Assembly: GCA_963930775.1 (NCBI GenBank)
Contig: OZ005704.1
Span: 372,001-436,000 of the forward strand
Reading direction: 5' to 3'
Length of the DNA stretch: 64,000 nucleotides
Origin: Cliona cf. orientalis
Lineage: Eukaryota; Porifera; Demospongiae; Clionaida; Clionaidae
The position numbers and the translations under genes are program-made. Positions 24,770 to 36,800 of this stretch are shown here, in pieces. A model generated the notes under the pieces. That model saw only the letters and a list, made by a program, of their open reading frames with translations, searched no databases and was not told where the DNA came from. Every line of letters begins with the position of its first letter. Position 1 is the stretch's first letter.

Positions 24770-25597
24770 TAAACAAGTAACCATAAATTTTATGAAAATT
24801 TTTACTTCTCCTGCCAAATTAAAGTAGGTGTGGTTGACCAGATTGACGATGGTTGTGGCATCAGTCACAGCTCCATAAGTGATGGTCACTTCATTGCTAT
24901 CAGTCAGTGTGTAGGTCACAGTAGCTGTCAGAGTGCCTGGATATCCCTGGTCACCTGATGGACTAATGTGCTCCATGCTGATCGAGTTGCTGGTTGTAGA
25001 CTTCACCGTCCAATTAGCCTGGAAAATTATAAGATCAAAATATGCAGCAAAGTTTTTAACAATTCTTTACAAACTTATGATAGATAATAATTATATCTAT
25101 GCTGCTCTCCAAAGATGGAGGGTAGAGTAATCATTGATAATTACCTTATTGAACCCCACAGCCCCACCATGTAGAGTGTGTGGTGCTACGTTAGCTGAAA
25201 CATTGTACGTCTGATCTTCGATGGTGAACTTGGCGTCTCGAATCCGATTGGCCACTCGACCCACTGAACAGCCAAGGTATGGGCTGTTAGTACGATAATC
25301 TGAGTTTTTGAGGAGAGAGGAGGAGTGGCAAAAAAGTTCGTCCGATATCACAATGCTCTCTTATTTTACTCACCTTCTACATCTTTGAATCCCAGAACAA
25401 TGTCTGTGCTGCATACAGGAAAGACCAGTTATAAGGTCCGCGAATATTTCTTACGTAAATATCGCGCAAACTAATATAAAGTCTCCTTACCCGTCAGGAA
25501 GTTGCAGAGCGGTGATGGTAGCGCCCAGGGAGACGCAGGTTAACTTCACGCCGTTCTTGTTGGAGATTGTATAGCTGGATATCTCAGTGGACGCCAT
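23856..25597 (-). CDS. GALM: Galactose mutarotase (aldose 1-epimerase)
   Basis: Minus-strand exons 25597-25491, 25408-25374, 25299-25145, 25018-24806, 24733-24501, 24108-23856; 331 codons against about 342 in human. It interconverts alpha and beta galactose (and glucose) in the cytosol, the entry step of the Leloir pathway. Visible family motifs: GCSVGRVANRI, HTLHGG (first His), NHTYFNLAGE (second, acid His), then GVCLETQSWPNA with the catalytic-base Glu. No signal peptide. The active site looks complete. Intron 5 holds MITE family 5 copy a; intron 4 carries a GA run next to the acceptor. An NRF1-type palindrome lies 50 bases upstream of the ATG. Confidence 0.94.
24248..24415. mobile_element. 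MITE family 5, copy a, in GALM intron 5
   Basis: The interior (ATGATCCAATTTAACATAAG..CTTTACCAGAAAA) matches the reverse complement of 51586-51760. Right end AGTACGG, left end degraded. Confidence 0.7.
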
Positions 25598-25646
25598 GTC
25601 AGCATACATGCAACATGCAAGGCACGCCCCTCCCGATAGAAAGTAA

Positions 25647-25658
25647 TGCGCATGCGCA
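25647..25658. promoter_or_regulatory. NRF1-type palindrome upstream of GALM
   Basis: TGCGCATGCGCA, identical to the site at 7417, 50 bases before the GALM start codon. The rest of 25598-25973, up to the LRRK stop codon, shows nothing recognisable. Confidence 0.55.
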
Positions 25659-25973
25659 CTATGGTCGCGATGTTCTGATTACGTAATTGCAATTGCTAAT
25701 GTGGAAAAAAAATAGGACAGTCAGGACTGGTATTCAAAAGTTAAAGTAAGAATCACACACACAATATAATGTTCAAAATTATAGTAATTCTACAAAATCA
25801 CAAAACTGTTTTGAAAACAGATATGGTATGTACATGTAATAACAATTGTATGCACTTGTATATATGTATGTACGTCATGTGACAAAAATCATCCTAATAG
25901 AAATGCAAAGTGAGGGCTCACACACAATAATATTATAATAATATTACGATAAGTGTATAGTAGTTACTGAGTG

Positions 25974-28900
25974 TTATTTTCCTTTGGGTTTTTGCACTAC
26001 TGCACAAAGCTGAGGCCTCGGGGGTGGATGCCTCAAATATTCTTCTAACTGTTCTTGCGTTTGAAGTTTGTACAATCTCCCATCCCGGTAGTACTCCAGC
26101 TTACAATTATCATTAGCAACGGTCACCTGTACTTCGCTAAGGAGAACTTTATGCTTGACTGGCTTGTCACATCTGACTACTATCGTCTGCTCTGAATCTG
26201 GTAGCTTCACGCTGAAGGACTCCATGACTGCGGTGGTAGCTCGGGGACGTACGCTTTGGATGTGTAACTCGGGAGTCATCGTGGGGCTGGGGGTCTTTAC
26301 TTCATCTTCTCCACCTTCCTCAGTAATGGTGGGAGGTCGACTGCCAGTACTTGCTGTGGTTCTACCACCCTCGGTGAAGAAGTTGGTGTTCCTATTTCTT
26401 AAGCTGTCTGTTCTGGCAGGGTTCATGGAGAAGCTCTCCCTTTGTGAGAGACTGAGCTCTAGGGGCTGCGCATCCCTATCAGGGGTGTAAGCTATGTTGT
26501 CGTAAGGGGCAACAGCTTCAGCAGATTCACCCGATGGAGCGGACTTGATGTGTGTACCATCTCGGAACTCGCCTCTGTGGATCGTTCGACGCACAGAGTT
26601 GTGATTTTCCAAAAAGCCAGGTGAATTTTCTTCAAGTAATTTCACCTGCCTCATGGTTTTAGCCTCGTAGGCTTCCCACATGATGACAGTGCCACTCTGA
26701 CCGTTAGTAGTAGATGGAGCTTCATTTCCTTCTGTGGTACTCTGATCAAAACCTTCCACCAAAGGTCGGAATCCTTTACCTCCGCTTGCCACGATGGCTT
26801 TCTCCATTTCACAGGGACCTGATGATGGAACGCAAGTGAGAAATCGGACGTAATCACTGTAAGGATGGAACCAAGCTAGAAGTTCATCTTCATGAAACAC
26901 CATGATGTGTCCAGAGGCCATGCCTACCCAGACTGTGTCCAGGGCAGGTGTCATAGCAGTGATAAGCAGGTCTGGATCTTTGGTGTCTGGGGAAATCCTC
27001 TTCAGGTGCTTTCCTGTATCAATGTCGTACGTGTGGCACTTGCTGTGAGCGTCCCAGGCAGAGAGAACCACTCCACCAAGGTGGGCGCTCCAGATGATGT
27101 TGCTATCGGAGTGAAAGGACAGCTGACCAATGTAGGCCTCTCGCTCTTTCTCGCGGTGGATGGAGCCTTCGAGAGCAAGGTTGTCAAAGTTGAGGAAGTA
27201 GATGTACCTCGTATGAGCGACCCACACACACTGTTGAGTGCAGACGATACCGTCAACAGCATGCTCCGAGATGTACTTGTACCTTGGCTTGACGTTGGCA
27301 CGTACTCCACTGATGTCATTGTAAAAGGAGAAGCAGTATCCTTCGAGAGTGCCCAAGTAGACCGCTTTGTCGGTAGCTGTGATACAGGAGACAGAGTTCT
27401 CGCGCATGCGAACGTTGTGCACCAGTTCTCTTGAGCCAACGCTGAAAATATCGATGACTCCATACTCGATTCCGGCTCTTGACCCCACCCAAACGTGGTC
27501 GCCGCAAAGTGCCATGCACTGGACTTGGTTGTCCTTGATGAAGGTTCGGTTGACCTTTACCATGGTATGGGTGTTAAACATGCTGACCTCAGCACCTTCA
27601 GCTCCATCACAGCACACCCAGAGCTCACTCTGAAGCCGATTGGGGTGCCCAGCTTTGGCAAAATTGGAGGGAGTTATGGCTATAGCTCGACGAAGTGACT
27701 GCTTTCCACTGATTGGTTGCACGCACATCACCATCTGAGTAGCTGACCCGCAGACTTTCTTGATGATTGTGTCAGTGTCGAAGCGATTCTTGGGGTTGTC
27801 TTCCCAGCAAGCCTGCATCACTTGAGTGAGATAGTGGTAGCCTGTACGAGAAATGTCGACATCTTGAAGCTTGGGACGATCGCCTTGTTCGACGGCTACG
27901 TCAATTCTGTGAGGAGGGATGTTGTGGTAAGGATGTCTACGAGCAATGACCTGGTAGAGGAACATGCCAAAGGAGAAGATGTCAGCTCTGTGATCATAGA
28001 CTGAACGCTGCTTTCTCTTGCCAATATGAAGCACTTCCGGAGCAATGAATCCCTTTGTGCCTTGAAGGCCTCTCGCTCCAATGGGGGCTAGGTGAGTGGC
28101 AATGCCAAAATCGGCCACTTTGCAGTGGCAGAGTGAATCTGGATCCAGAGTCCAGAGCAAAACATTGGCTGCTTTGAGATCACGGTAGATGATGCCTCGA
28201 CTGTGAAGAAAGCGAAGAGCAGCTGCCACTTCTGCGGCTATCCTGAAAATGGTGAGACGATGAACAGGGATCTTCTTTTTGAGAATTGGGAACTCGAGAG
28301 ACTTGAGCGGGGCTTCTTCAAGCACAAGAGCCATCAAGGGATGCACACAGACCCCAATGAGACATACTAGGCAGGGGTGGTGGGACTGCTGGAGCAGCTT
28401 GGCTTCTGAACGGAGCTCAGTGAAAGCTTCTTCGCTACGAGAGAGATACTTCTTGATGGCTACAGATTTTCCTTTGCATTTTCCTCGGTACACCTTCCCA
28501 TAGCCTCCCTTACCGAGCAGCGAGGTATCATCTTCTTGGTAGTTGACCTCATCAGCATCCAGAAGAAACTCGGGGTCGATATCTTGAAGGAGGAGATCTG
28601 GAACAATATCAGCCAAAGATACTGTGTGATTTTTGGCCGGGTCATCTCGGAAGTAGCCACACTCCATAGTCGTTTCATTCTTTGCGATCACGGGCAGGCA
28701 CTGTTCAACTTTGAACTCGAACGGCTTGGGTCGTCCCAGTTTAATACACTCGAAGCAAGGCACCTTCTGCTCGAGGCCGTTAGAGCCATGCTTACCTTCC
28801 TGGAGACCAGGGTACCACTCGCCAACCAGCGATACCACAAGATCGACAAGTTGGCCGATAATCTTCTTTCCAGACTTGTTAGCTGAGGCAATCACATGAA

Positions 28901-31900
28901 CACCTTCTTTCTTTTCTCTTTTGAACTGCCTGGTACCAGTAAGGGACTCGATTCTGAACATAATCTCTGGATCTCTGTAGTAGAGCCCTGTTCGCCAATA
29001 CTCTACATGAATCTCCTTTGCATCAAAGGAATCAGAAATATCATTTGGTAACTGCTTCGGAAAATTTGGCAGCAGCTGTGGAGCATTGATGAAAGGTTGC
29101 TGAGCTGTAACGAACGGTAGAGGACCGCTGATAGTGGGGGCAGCAATGAAAGGAGCAGTAGATCCAGGAGTGCCGGCTGGGGTCTGGGCACTGGTCGAAG
29201 AAGCAGTGGACATATTCAAGGAGACCTCAGCACTAGCAGTGATATCACCAAATGGCCTATTGGCCTCGGTAGGTGTGGCAGGGTGCATGCTGAAGCTCAT
29301 TTCTGCCTCAGCATTGTGGCTGTTGGGGGTGACGGGAGAGGGAGCAGGCTCCGTAGTTGGCGTGGACTTATCCAAGGCGTAGCAAACCTTTGGAACCGAG
29401 TGCATGATTCTGGAAAGCAAGCGACTCCAGAATCCAGGAGGTGTGTTGGCCGAGCTAAACATGACAAATCTGGAATAGACGTGCTCCTGGGTGTCTTCTT
29501 TTTCGTCATCAAACTCCTTTGGCCTTTCATCTGGCAACATGGAGGGAATCAGAACTCGCCGGTTATCGAGAGGCAGGGCAATCTCAAATCTGTCAAGCAG
29601 GGTGAGGTACTGCTCGAAATACTGCCATGGAAACTGCTTATCCTTGAATAGCATGGGGATATCCTTGGAGTAGAGGATACCACTCTTAACGAAGGGGTTC
29701 CTCTCTTTGATGGTCACGACCTTGGACATCATGTCACAGAGCCAGCGAGGGTCGACGAAGTAGAGCTCGTGGAGGTTGTGTCCACGATCATCATAGTGAA
29801 GCAGGGAGCCCACATCGGTCAAAAAGAGTGTTGCCGTCTTCAACTCTTCATCATCTTGAATATCGGCCAAATTCATTTGATGCACCATCGTACGAAACTC
29901 TTCTGCGTGCATAATGGGCTCACGTATGCCTTGTCTTACCTCCTGCTGGACTGTTTCCAGCTGCTTATCAAGAGCATGGTAGCTGGCTGGGATCTTCTGC
30001 CCCATGATCTGCTGGCCTGCTCGATTCTTGTAGTTGGCTGCATGGTTGTAGATGGCTTCCTTGAGGAGACCGATGTGCTCGATTCGATTCTTGAGGCCGA
30101 CGGGGAGCACTTCCACGATCTGAAGCTTGTTGTTGTAGGAGGCAGCCAGTGTGCCAACACGTTGAAGTAAGGCATCAATCTCTCCCCTCTCTTCGTCAGG
30201 TACTTCATCCAGGTGAGTACCGATGATGATAACACAGGAGCGAGGCGCTCGAAGGGCAATGTTGTTGAGCCAAGGCCTCAGCTCCTCCACACCTTTGTCT
30301 CCATGCTTCAGATTGAAGAGAAGCAGGTACAGGGAGCGTTGAGAGAGGAAGCACTGGTGGGTGGCGTAGTACTCTTCTTGACCACCAAAATCCCAGATAC
30401 TGAAGTGAAAATTTCTCCTTCCTACACTAGGACGGTACCACCACTCACTCACGTCCACCCCAACTGTTGATTCGTCTCCATATTCTTTTCCCTGGAGTCG
30501 AGCTACCAGCGTGGTCTTGCCACGATTAGCATAGCCAACAAGCATGAGCTTCATGCGATAGAAGCCTCTGGCACTACGAAGCTTGCTGTTCAGGTAGCGG
30601 ATGCAATCACGACACTCCTTCTGCAGGTTTTTCGGTGGATCATTGAGGTCCTTGAGACCGGTCAGATTGAGGTGAGAGAGGTAGGAAAGTCGTCCCATCT
30701 CAGCAGGAAGCGTCAGGATGTCAGGATTATCGCTGAGAGTGAGCGAGTGGAGTGTGGTGAAGGAGCAAATGCAGAGAGGCACATTGCGGAATTGATTCTT
30801 GGACAAGTTGAGGGAGCGGATGGCTGGAGCGACGACATTGAGTGGTAGGTTGTTGAGCTGGTTGTTGGAGAGATCAAGAACCGTGAGGCAAGGGGACCAT
30901 TCTGCTACGTCGGGGATCTCGGTAAGCCTGTTGTTGGAGAGATTGAGCTCTCCCAAGCTTGGAAGCTCAAGAAGACATTTCGGGATTGTAACTAGCTCAT
31001 TATGTTGGAGATCGATCTTGACAACCTGCAGTGTACAAGAAGGAAAACGATAATTATTAGTTTAATTTGAGTATTTGTGGTTGCTAAACTGAAAAGAGAC
31101 ATGTTGGCAGGGTTGTCTCTAGTTTAAAAATACACACAATGAATGGTGCAGCAAAAACAGTGAGTCGTTTTCGGACCAGATAAGGAAATGTGAAACGAAG
31201 CAGCTGCCAAATGTATACCATGGAGTGAAGCAGGCCCCTTCAGTATTCAAAACAACATACACACATGACTATAGTCCAGTGCTACACATCTGAGATGCAT
31301 AAGATAAACTTTTCAGTTTTAGTCTCTCTCTGTATCTCTCTCTCCCTCACTCCCTCCTTCCCTCCCTCCCTCCCTTTCTCTTTCCCCCTCCCTCTCTTCT
31401 CCCTCTCCCTTGTACATATACCAATATAGACACATGTACAAATTTCATACGCATACAGATGAACAATGGCTACAATAAAACTGTCATATTTGTAGAGGAA
31501 CACATGCATCCCTAGGAAATGAGCATGCACGGAACAATTACTATAAATGGTAAATTTATCTCAAATACACAATCACTAGCTACACGAGCAAGACCCTCCA
31601 CAAATAATTGGGAAGACAGAGGGCTGCAGTATCGTAAGAGAACTGACCTGCTTCAAGTAGGTGGCCATTTCCGGAGGGAGGCTCTTGAATCCGTTCCTGG
31701 CCAGCCTCAGCTTCTTCACCCAGGCAATCTTCCTCAGCCAGGCAATATCGAGCGAGAGTAGGCGTAGTCCATGCCAATAGACGTAGCCTTCCTCCTGGTT
31801 CACATCGGTCTTCAGGAGTAGCTCCTCTCTCACCTGACTCTGCCCATTGCGACGAGCAATCTCGATTGGTACAACGGTTGAGATGTTACCGGACAACACA

Positions 31901-33483
31901 GCTTTTTGTACATCACCAAATGCATCGTCTTCATAATCTTGCTTGTTTTGCAAGCCTGGTGCCGGCTCACCGAATAGCTTTTGGACAATAGCTTTGTCTC
32001 CTGTCTGGGCGGCTATGATCAACAGCAACATGGCTCGAGCCTGCGGCTTCTTCTCATCCTTGGCATACTGTAGGCACGATAGGAGCTCCTTAGCGCCCTT
32101 CACGACCAGCTTTCCAACGTTGAGGTGATTGTCGTTTTTCACAGCAGCCTTGAGAGCTCGATCGAGGCAGCCAGGTTCAAGGCTGTCGGCTCCATTTTTA
32201 AGCAGCTCGGTAAGCTTATCTCCGTTGGTTTCAACCTCTTTTATGATCTCTGAGAGATTATGAGTACGTGTGTGTGTGTGTGTACACATGTAGTGTGATG
32301 TTAAGCAACATAATACATACTATAATATTATTATTACTATAAATCTTGCATCACACACTGAGCAGCTGCTATGAACAACTGAAACTTGAACGTTGGTGGG
32401 GGGGGGGGAATAGGAAAACGGTACGGTTATAGATAATGCTATGCCTGCTACGACTCACCTACTGGACTGCATGCAGTACATAGACCAAACACACAGTGTG
32501 GATAATATTATTATTTTAATATTATTATACGAGAGAAGCCATAGAGTAAGGAATGAAACCCACAAAGCTTACTCAAAGGCGAGCGGTTTCAGTATGAGTG
32601 GTAATAATAATGGCGGGGGGAGCATCCCCACCTTAGCGGCATCACCCTCACTCTTTACCAGTAACCACTTACAACGTGTACACGCTCGCTATAGCACCAA
32701 AGGGGGGCCCATTAGAGGATGAAGCACCTTACAAATGGTGGTATTCTATACATGTAGCGCTCTGGGTTGGAGAACGCGTGTGAAATTCACGTGTCCACAA
32801 ATACGTCAAAGGGACCAGTTTCTCTCTTGTTTAATAGAGTGAACCCGTGTGCAACTGTGTCCTCTGCCCAAATACCTAAATATACAATTATCTTGAATTG
32901 CGAGGCTAGAGCTAGCGACTCATTCCATAGTGGAGTAGTTGAGCTGTTCCTGGAAAATTATTTAGAGCCAATTTGTATGAATTTCAGGCAGCCCATCCCA
33001 TTGGCATTCAAGTTAATTAAATTTTTATGAATGCATAGTATAGTACTTGGTCTATGGCTCACCTTCACTGCGCAGAAGCTTCACTATGCTGCTCTTGGAG
33101 CTCAGTTCCGCCGTCTGCTTCGGAGTCTTCCCATACTCGTCCACGCAGCTAATATCGGCACCGTGCGCCAACAGTTCACGAACGCACTTTCCGTGCCCGC
33201 TGCTGGCAGCCAGGTGGAGAGGCGTGTAGCCACTATTTGCTCGACAGTTGACACTCGCGTTGCCGGTTAAATCCAGTAAGAACTTCAAAACTTCGGGTTT
33301 TCCGCTAGCGACGGCTTCGTGCAGTGGCGTGTAGCCGAATACTCCTTTTCTGTTGGCTAGCTTATCCCCGAGCTGGTTCGGGTCAATGTCCTCCACGAAC
33401 GCCTTTATCTTCTTCATGTTGCCGTCATGGCAAAGCTTGTGGAGCCGTGAGTCGTCCGGGAGGAATCCTCTATTGGCCGCCAT
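25974..33483 (-). CDS. LRRK: LRRK-type ROCO protein kinase (ANK-LRR-Roc-COR-kinase-WD40)
   Basis: Minus-strand exons 33483-33063, 32249-31648, 31025-25974; 2024 codons, close to human LRRK1 (about 2015). Order: ankyrin repeats (about 1-140: GYTPLHEAVASG, GYTPLHLAASSGHG), a helical stretch, leucine-rich repeats (about 280-470), Roc GTPase (P-loop GYANRGKTTL near 505, DFGGQEEYYATH, GTHLDE), COR (about 690-1070) with a Pro/Ser/Thr-rich insertion, kinase (glycine loop LGKGGYGKVY near 1176, VAIKKY, YRDLKAANVLL near 1286, ADFGIATHL near 1311, APEV), a WD40-like propeller (about 1440-1770), low-complexity spacer and a conserved-looking tail. All catalytic residues are present. The activation motif is DFG where LRRK1/2 have DYG. 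The Roc domain resembles LRRK2, the size LRRK1, so the paralogue is left open. Head-to-head with TECPR2, 353 bases apart. Confidence 0.93.
31320..31412. repeat. CT-rich low-complexity tract in LRRK intron 2
   Basis: Runs of CTCT and CCCT/CCTT. The antisense ORF over it is a repeat shadow. Confidence 0.7.
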
Positions 33484-33836
33484 CTCCGTAGGACAGCACT
33501 AGCGGTCGACGTACAGGAATTAAAGAGCTCGCAACAAAGAAGCTCAACCGTCTGCAGCTCTGTTGAAACTGACTGTAAACTTCGACCTCCGCTATCGGCG
33601 CTAGGCGCAGGCGCTATGCCACGTCCACGGTCACAGCTATGACGTCATCATCGTATGATCGCGAATTTTTAATTTTGGTACAATTTTAATTGCGTTTGCA
33701 CGTGCGCTGTCATGTGACAATAATCAGCTCCACCCACATGGCCTTGACCTAGCCCTTCGTACGGAGTTCGCTTGCAAACCAAGTACCAGCTGGCTGGCGC
33801 AACTTGATGTTCTCATGAAACAGTACTGTCGACTGA
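33484..33836. promoter_or_regulatory. Bidirectional promoter gap, LRRK / TECPR2
   Basis: 353 bases between divergent start codons. GC-rich on the LRRK side, AT-rich in the middle (TTTTTAATTTTGG). I see no TATA box at a plausible place and no NRF1 palindrome. Confidence 0.4.
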
Positions 33837-36800
33837 ATGGAGGGTAAGTTGAACTCACTCTGACATACTGTGCACGGTTTCTGACCAGTTTTGCATGGAG
33901 TTACAACCATTTTTGTGTACTCTTATAAATAGCTCCTAAGCTTGGAGAAGACGGAGTAGTATCTGAAGTCCACCCCCTTCCCGAAGGTCTCCTTCCTAGC
34001 GAGGTGGGTCTACGGAAGCAGTTGGTAGTGTACAGCTGTCTGGACGCCTCGCAGCACTATCTAGTCGTCGGCTCACTGCAGGGATACGTCTATGTGGTCG
34101 ATCTCAAGTCAATGTGCCTACTCAAGGAATTCAATGTGAGTTGAAATGCATGCAAACTGCAACATATTGGTGATAATTAAGAACTGATATACAGTCAAAC
34201 AAATCTGTGCTCACTGTGCATTAAAGGCAGCCACCTTCTTATTACAGTGGCAAAACTCAAAATAATTATATTTGATATAGAGGGATTCCGCAAATCGATT
34301 ATCCCGCGGTGCTAATTAGCTAAGCGGCAGAAGTCGACGTACCACGCCTACTGCCACACCCTTTGTGGGCAAAAAGGCCAATGCTGCATATTGTTGTATT
34401 GAAACGTGTCAAGTTTTTTTTCGAAAACGAGCGACTATTTCGAAGGTCTGAGCAATAAAGCGAAGAATCGATACAAAGAGAAGCTCCAAGCAGTCGGTCT
34501 TGGTATCCAAGACGATTCTTACAAGCCTGAGAACGGCAGTAGGCGTAAAACGTCGACTTCGGCCGCTTAGCTAATTAGCGCCGCGGGATAATCGATTTGC
34601 GGAATCCATCTATACACCTGCTATTAAATTAAGTATGCATAGCTTTCTGTATAAGGACTGGCTGCAGCATTTGCTGATACAACTTGCGCATGAGGTATGC
34701 ATACAGTCAAGTGACCTCCAATGGTTCATAAAATATCCTCACATGATGGTGAAGTAGTATGCATTCTCTACTATCTATCTATCTATCTTTCTTTCTCACC
34801 AGCTTTGCAGGTGGTTGACTAGATTTAGACTATCACTGCATGCTGTACATGCGTGTGCTTTGTCCATATTTAAGGTGTCATTCATCAGCACCAGTCACCC
34901 AATACCTCTTTCATCCATTATGTACTGTGTATGACTCCAACTGACAGGCATCACCTCTTGTATCTGGACAATAGCTTGACCTGCTCAACTGGTGTAGCTG
35001 GCTTTAGACCTACACATTGTTTTTAGCTGTCTAATGGTCGAAGACTAGCGTTCTCAAAAGGCGGCCCTGTAGTGATAACGATGAGCGACATTAATCAAAC
35101 TTGTGCTTTCTTGTTAAAGTTTTGCCTGCAAACATCGTTGATATAATTTATTCCAACGACTTGTAGGATGCACGGTAGAGAAATATAATATTCGATAATT
35201 GCCAAAAATTTCTAAACCTGCACAATTCTTCTTACTTCAGGAGTTCAAGGGAGCTGCCATTACTGTGGTGAAGCTGAACCCCTCCAAGGACTGCGTGGCC
35301 TATGCCACGGACACGGGGTTTGTACGAGTCGAGAGAGTCACTCGCTCCGTCAGCACTAAATGGAAGGCACAGGAGAAGAGCCACACCCCCATCAGCTGCC
35401 TGGAGTGGTCCCCTGCCGGTGATAATCTCTACATTGGCTTTCCGACAGGAAGAGTGATACAGTTTCATCTCCAGTACCCTGATGGAACTTTCTCACCAGT
35501 TCAGCTCCCAGAGAACTACGGTAGCAGCGTTGTACAGCTCTCCGCAAGTAGTCAAGCACTGCTAGTTTCAACCGAAGAGAGGGCTTTGCTCGTGGACATC
35601 AAGACACACAAGCTTGATCAAGTCGGGAGGAAGGATAGAAAGGCGGGGCCCTACGGAGGCTTCTTTGTGCAAGACGGGAGTAGAGCTTATGTAGCTCGCC
35701 CCGGACTAAGACTATGGGTAGCCGATAACTTGGGAAAGGTGAGTGAGTGTGCGTCTGTCTTTTTGTAATCAAACCTTTGATTACAGAGTTTGGATGCTAT
35801 GTAATCAAACATTGAGATTGTTTAGTAAATCTAATTTTGAATGCACTAATGCACTACACTACCTTTATACGGTGGACTCTGCATCAGCAGTGTACACTAG
35901 CATTGTGCAATAGCTATCCTTTTCACTGTTCGAAAACAATGCTCCCCCCTTTCTAGCGGTGTCACGGTTGCATAAGGGCATCCACCTCCCTCTATACCAC
36001 ACTCTTGTTTACGAAAACTTACTTAGTCCCCCAAAACATACCACATACTCGACCAACCACACTCAAGTTAACCCTCAAAATGCACACATACAATGTACAC
36101 ACCACATACTGTACTCTTCTCCACACACTGACTTTAGGTTAGCCACACTGTGGCTTTCAAAGAGGCCCTCTCCACGAGGCATCTCCCCGCTGTCGGCACA
36201 AAATCCCTCTCCTCCCTCCAAGCACGCTTCTCCAAGAATTGGCAATTCACTTCGCTACACCCGTGGATCATGGATCGATTCATTCTCACTTTTCACAACA
36301 ACACGCTGTTTGTTCTCGACCCAGAGGAAGGGAATATAATCGGTGTGCTATCACTGCAATGCTCGATATCGGCTCTGGCTACTTCAAGCGGGCACATATT
36401 CCTCATATGCCAAGCCACCAACTCGAGAAAGATCGTCAAGCTGTCGATTCACCCTTCTTTGGTGAAGCTGAGGTCTACTCCGTTTTTGAACGCCGGTCGG
36501 TTTGCTGGAAATCTCAGTGCTGCTAGCTCTAGGGCTGGCAGTCGTGAAGCTCTGGATCAGATACATGTTGATAAGGACAGCAAAATTGAGGGAAGAATTT
36601 CTCCCAAGCCACCAAATCTTGCTGGAAAGCAGAAAGAAGAGGGAGTACCAACAAAGGAAGGAGAAACAGCTGCTAAAGTTGAAAAGAGACCACCTACAGA
36701 GATATCGAGAGAGACTGATGGTGAAAAAGACAGCAATGATGTGGAGGTGATCAAACCAGAGTCTCTTACAGTGGAAGGGAAGAGTGAGGATGTGGAGAAA

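Noticed and set aside
32441-33030. Plus-strand ORFs in LRRK intron 1
   Set aside because: Short, no recognisable domain, no splice support, and located in an intron of a well-supported gene.
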